15,834 nt of DNA from Methanobacteriota archaeon (GTDB lineage Archaea; Thermoplasmatota; Poseidoniia; Poseidoniales; Poseidoniaceae): contig JABGWN010000028.1 of assembly GCA_018645535.1 (NCBI GenBank), positions 1 to 15,834 on the forward strand. The letters run 5' to 3'. The notes under the pieces were generated by a model. The model was not told the DNA's origin. It worked only from the letters and a program-made list of their open reading frames with translations, and did not search any database. Position numbers and translations under genes: made by a program. Positions 14,495 to 15,834 of the stretch are shown piece by piece (the first letter of the stretch is position 1; each line of letters opens with the position of its first letter).

Positions 14495-14614
14495 TTATTC
14501 CTCAGGGTTTTCTTCCTTAAATTCCTTCAATTTCGCTTCGAATTCTTCAGCTGTCAGTCCGTGCCATCCTTTGCACATACCCGTTGGTGATCGTCCACAT
14601 CCGCATTTACTCAT
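14495..14614 (-). CDS. Minimal CDGSH-like iron-sulfur protein
   Basis: 39 residues from ATG at 14614 (MSKCGCGRSPTG). An ATG at 14623 gives three more residues, but AGGAGG (14625-14630) is only 1 nt before it and 10 nt before 14614, which favours the shorter form. The motif C-G-C-x2-S-x3-M-C-K-G-W-H matches the CDGSH 2Fe-2S pattern (three Cys, one His), with one residue fewer between the first and third cysteine than the classical C-x-C-x2-S-x3-P-x-C-D-G-x-H and KGWH in place of DGSH. An acidic helix follows (LTAEEFEAKLKEFKEENPEE). Similar tiny proteins occur widely and likely carry electrons or sense redox state. The function here is unknown. Confidence 0.7.
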   Translation of the reverse strand: MSKCGCGRSPTGMCKGWHGLTAEEFEAKLKEFKEENPEE

Positions 14615-14693
14615 GTTATTCATTCCTCCTTGCCCATCGCATGAGGCTTTGCTATTAAGACGGAAAAGTTTCAGCGAAGAGACCATGGTATTG

Positions 14694-14718
14694 TGGTTGA
14701 TACTTGGTTGTTGATATA
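14694..14718. promoter_or_regulatory. Repeated TGGTTG(TT)GATA motif before HxlR gene
   Basis: TGGTTGATA (14694-14702) and TGGTTGTTGATA (14705-14716) are tandem copies in the 125-nt divergent gap. The second ends in a TATA-like tgatatag about 22-29 nt before the ATG at 14740, so it may combine promoter and operator. Autoregulation by the HxlR protein is an inference. Confidence 0.35.
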
Positions 14719-14739
14719 GAAGGTGGAGTAGGTTGTAAC

Positions 14740-15084
14740 ATGCAACCACCAGAGCAGCAACAAACTGAGCAACAAATTCCTGTGTGTCTTCAATACAGAG
14801 GGAAGAAACTCGTCGACCTCTTAGGTAAATCGTATGTACTGGAATTACTCTACTATCTATCGTCAAATCCCGAAGCAATTCGTTTTAACAAACTGAAAAA
14901 AGAGCTTTCGATTACTGCCACTACCCTAAGTCGACGGCTGGAAGAACTTATCGAAGTCGGATTGGTTAAGCGTGAAGTTTTCGCTGAAGTCCCTGCACGG
15001 GTAGAGTACTCGAAGACAGAAAAGGGGCTTTCCCTAGGCCCTGTATTGAGAACACTCTTTACTTGGGTTGAAGAAAATAAATGA
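14740..15084 (+). CDS. HxlR-family winged-helix transcription regulator
   Basis: 114 residues from ATG at 14740. A TTG at 14704 would add 12 residues but lies within the promoter-like region. After a Gln-rich start (MQPPEQQQTEQQ) comes the HxlR pattern: a conserved early Cys (C16), GKKLVDLLGKSYVLELLYYL, RFNKLKKELSITATTLSRRL (recognition helix), LEELIEVGLVKREVF, the wing EVPARVEYSKTEKG and a final helix LRTLFTWVEE. HxlR proteins are dimeric DNA-binding regulators; several respond to oxidants or electrophiles through that N-terminal cysteine. Divergent from the CDGSH-like gene and upstream of the PKD gene; its targets could be either. Confidence 0.85.
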   Translation: MQPPEQQQTEQQIPVCLQYRGKKLVDLLGKSYVLELLYYLSSNPEAIRFNKLKKELSITATTLSRRLEELIEVGLVKREVFAEVPARVEYSKTEKGLSLGPVLRTLFTWVEENK

Positions 15085-15153
15085 TACTCTTGAAGAGCAT
15101 TACGCGTTTTCCAAGAAACAGATGTTCAAAAGGAGAACCTCAATCTCAGAAAC

Positions 15154-15834
15154 ATGAAGTACTCGCTATCGATTGCCACCATTGTCCTCTTACTGCTGCT
15201 TAGTGCGGCATCAGGCGCAGCATTAACTGCCCTTACGACCTCCAATTCCTCAAGTTCAGGTGACTTTTCCATCGATGCTCAAGATGTGTACGGCGTTAAT
15301 GAATACACGCTTGTTGAGATCGACGAAGGCGATAACGATGAAGAAGATGTCATCACTGAGCGACTCTTCGAGTTTATCTTCAACACCGTATCCGCAGGGG
15401 ATGTTGTCTCTTGGGACTTTGGAGACGGAAACGCAGCAACCGGTGAAAGCGCCGCCCACTCGTTCGCCTCGCCGGGTCTTTACACGGTCACAGCGACCTC
15501 TACATCCGTCGATTCAATCCAAATCGACACCGTAGAAGTGGTTGTCGAAAAAATGGCAATCGTGGAGTCAGATAACATGGAATGTGTATGTGCTCCGACG
15601 GCTAAATCCACAATCATTGACTTGGTGCCGTCCAAAGGAACAGCATCGTACGAAGGCGTAGTCACCGTCGAGCATGATGGCAGCAGCGAGTCCTGTGCAC
15701 TGCGCAACCCTCTGCAAGAGTGTCACGTGCGCGTTATTCTCGAACGGACCATCGATGGTTCAGTTATCGAACAAGAGATACTCTTCGACGATACCTTCCG
15801 TACCAATGAGCACAGCGTAACTTTCGAAATGATG
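15154..15834 (+). CDS. Exported PKD-domain surface protein, 3' truncated by window edge
   Basis: The frame is open to the window end: 227 residues seen, with no stop. The signal peptide or anchor is about 5-26 (LSIATIVLLLLLSAASGAAL). An acidic Ser-rich stretch is followed by a PKD-type beta sandwich at about 68-131, recognised by SWDFGDGNAATG (86-97) and HSFASPGLYTVTATS (102-116). Another beta-rich region follows with four cysteines (MECVCAP, ESCAL, QECHV), likely disulfide-linked outside the cell. PKD domains mediate protein or sugar contacts in archaeal surface proteins. aggaga lies about 18 nt before the ATG, farther than usual. Start at 15154 is supported by the signal sequence. Full architecture and function unknown. 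Confidence 0.75.
   Translation, partial: MKYSLSIATIVLLLLLSAASGAALTALTTSNSSSSGDFSIDAQDVYGVNEYTLVEIDEGDNDEEDVITERLFEFIFNTVSAGDVVSWDFGDGNAATGESAAHSFASPGLYTVTATSTSVDSIQIDTVEVVVEKMAIVESDNMECVCAPTAKSTIIDLVPSKGTASYEGVVTVEHDGSSESCALRNPLQECHVRVILERTIDGSVIEQEILFDDTFRTNEHSVTFEMM

Noticed and set aside
14615..14878. Long N-terminal extension of the CDGSH-like frame
   Set aside because: It would overlap the divergent HxlR gene and its promoter. AGGAGG near 14625 marks the real start region.

Overview
The window looks like chromosomal DNA of a marine archaeon of the Thermoplasmatota, most likely Poseidoniia (Marine Group II). The supporting signs are a PGF-CTERM (archaeosortase-type) surface anchor on the first gene, a PhoU protein fused to an AbrB-type DNA-binding domain, TATA-like boxes about 20-30 nt before several start codons (leaderless transcripts), tightly overlapping genes, and many exported acidic proteins rich in Asp and Asn. 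The lineage is an inference from these features, not a database match.

Positions 1-10,000 form a phosphate-acquisition island. It begins with the 3' part of a cell-surface PhoX/DUF839-type phosphatase on the + strand. A five-gene operon on the - strand follows: abrB-phoU, pstC, pstA, pstB, phoU, transcribed from about 8.6 kb down to 3.0 kb, with overlaps or very short gaps. The phosphate-binding lipoprotein PstS is transcribed divergently at 8.7-9.8 kb. The shared 150-nt control region holds a 13-bp inverted repeat, a good operator candidate. The phosphatase would release phosphate at the surface, PstS would capture it, PstC/PstA/PstB would import it, and the two PhoU proteins would probably set activity or expression. 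Both permeases carry long extra N-terminal parts.

Two patches of lower-GC hypothetical genes (1.9-2.8 kb and 10.0-10.55 kb) flank the pst genes. Each is followed by one copy of a 110-bp repeat. The copies are in inverted orientation, 93% identical overall, with a perfect 60-bp block. They frame 7.6 kb holding the whole pst system. I do not recognise the element. An imperfect long palindrome lies after pstS.

Positions 10.78-14.6 kb look like an extracytoplasmic redox region. It holds an N-terminally anchored, His- and Cys-rich LVIVD beta-propeller, then a four-helix b-type cytochrome split into two overlapping reading frames. A divergent, membrane-anchored cupredoxin-like protein appears to lack the copper ligands. 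A separate pair encodes a very small CDGSH-like iron-sulfur protein and a two-helix membrane protein. The window ends with an HxlR-family winged-helix regulator and the start of an exported PKD-domain protein.

No rRNA, tRNA, CRISPR array or intact transposase was seen. No gene-free stretch exceeds about 230 bases.
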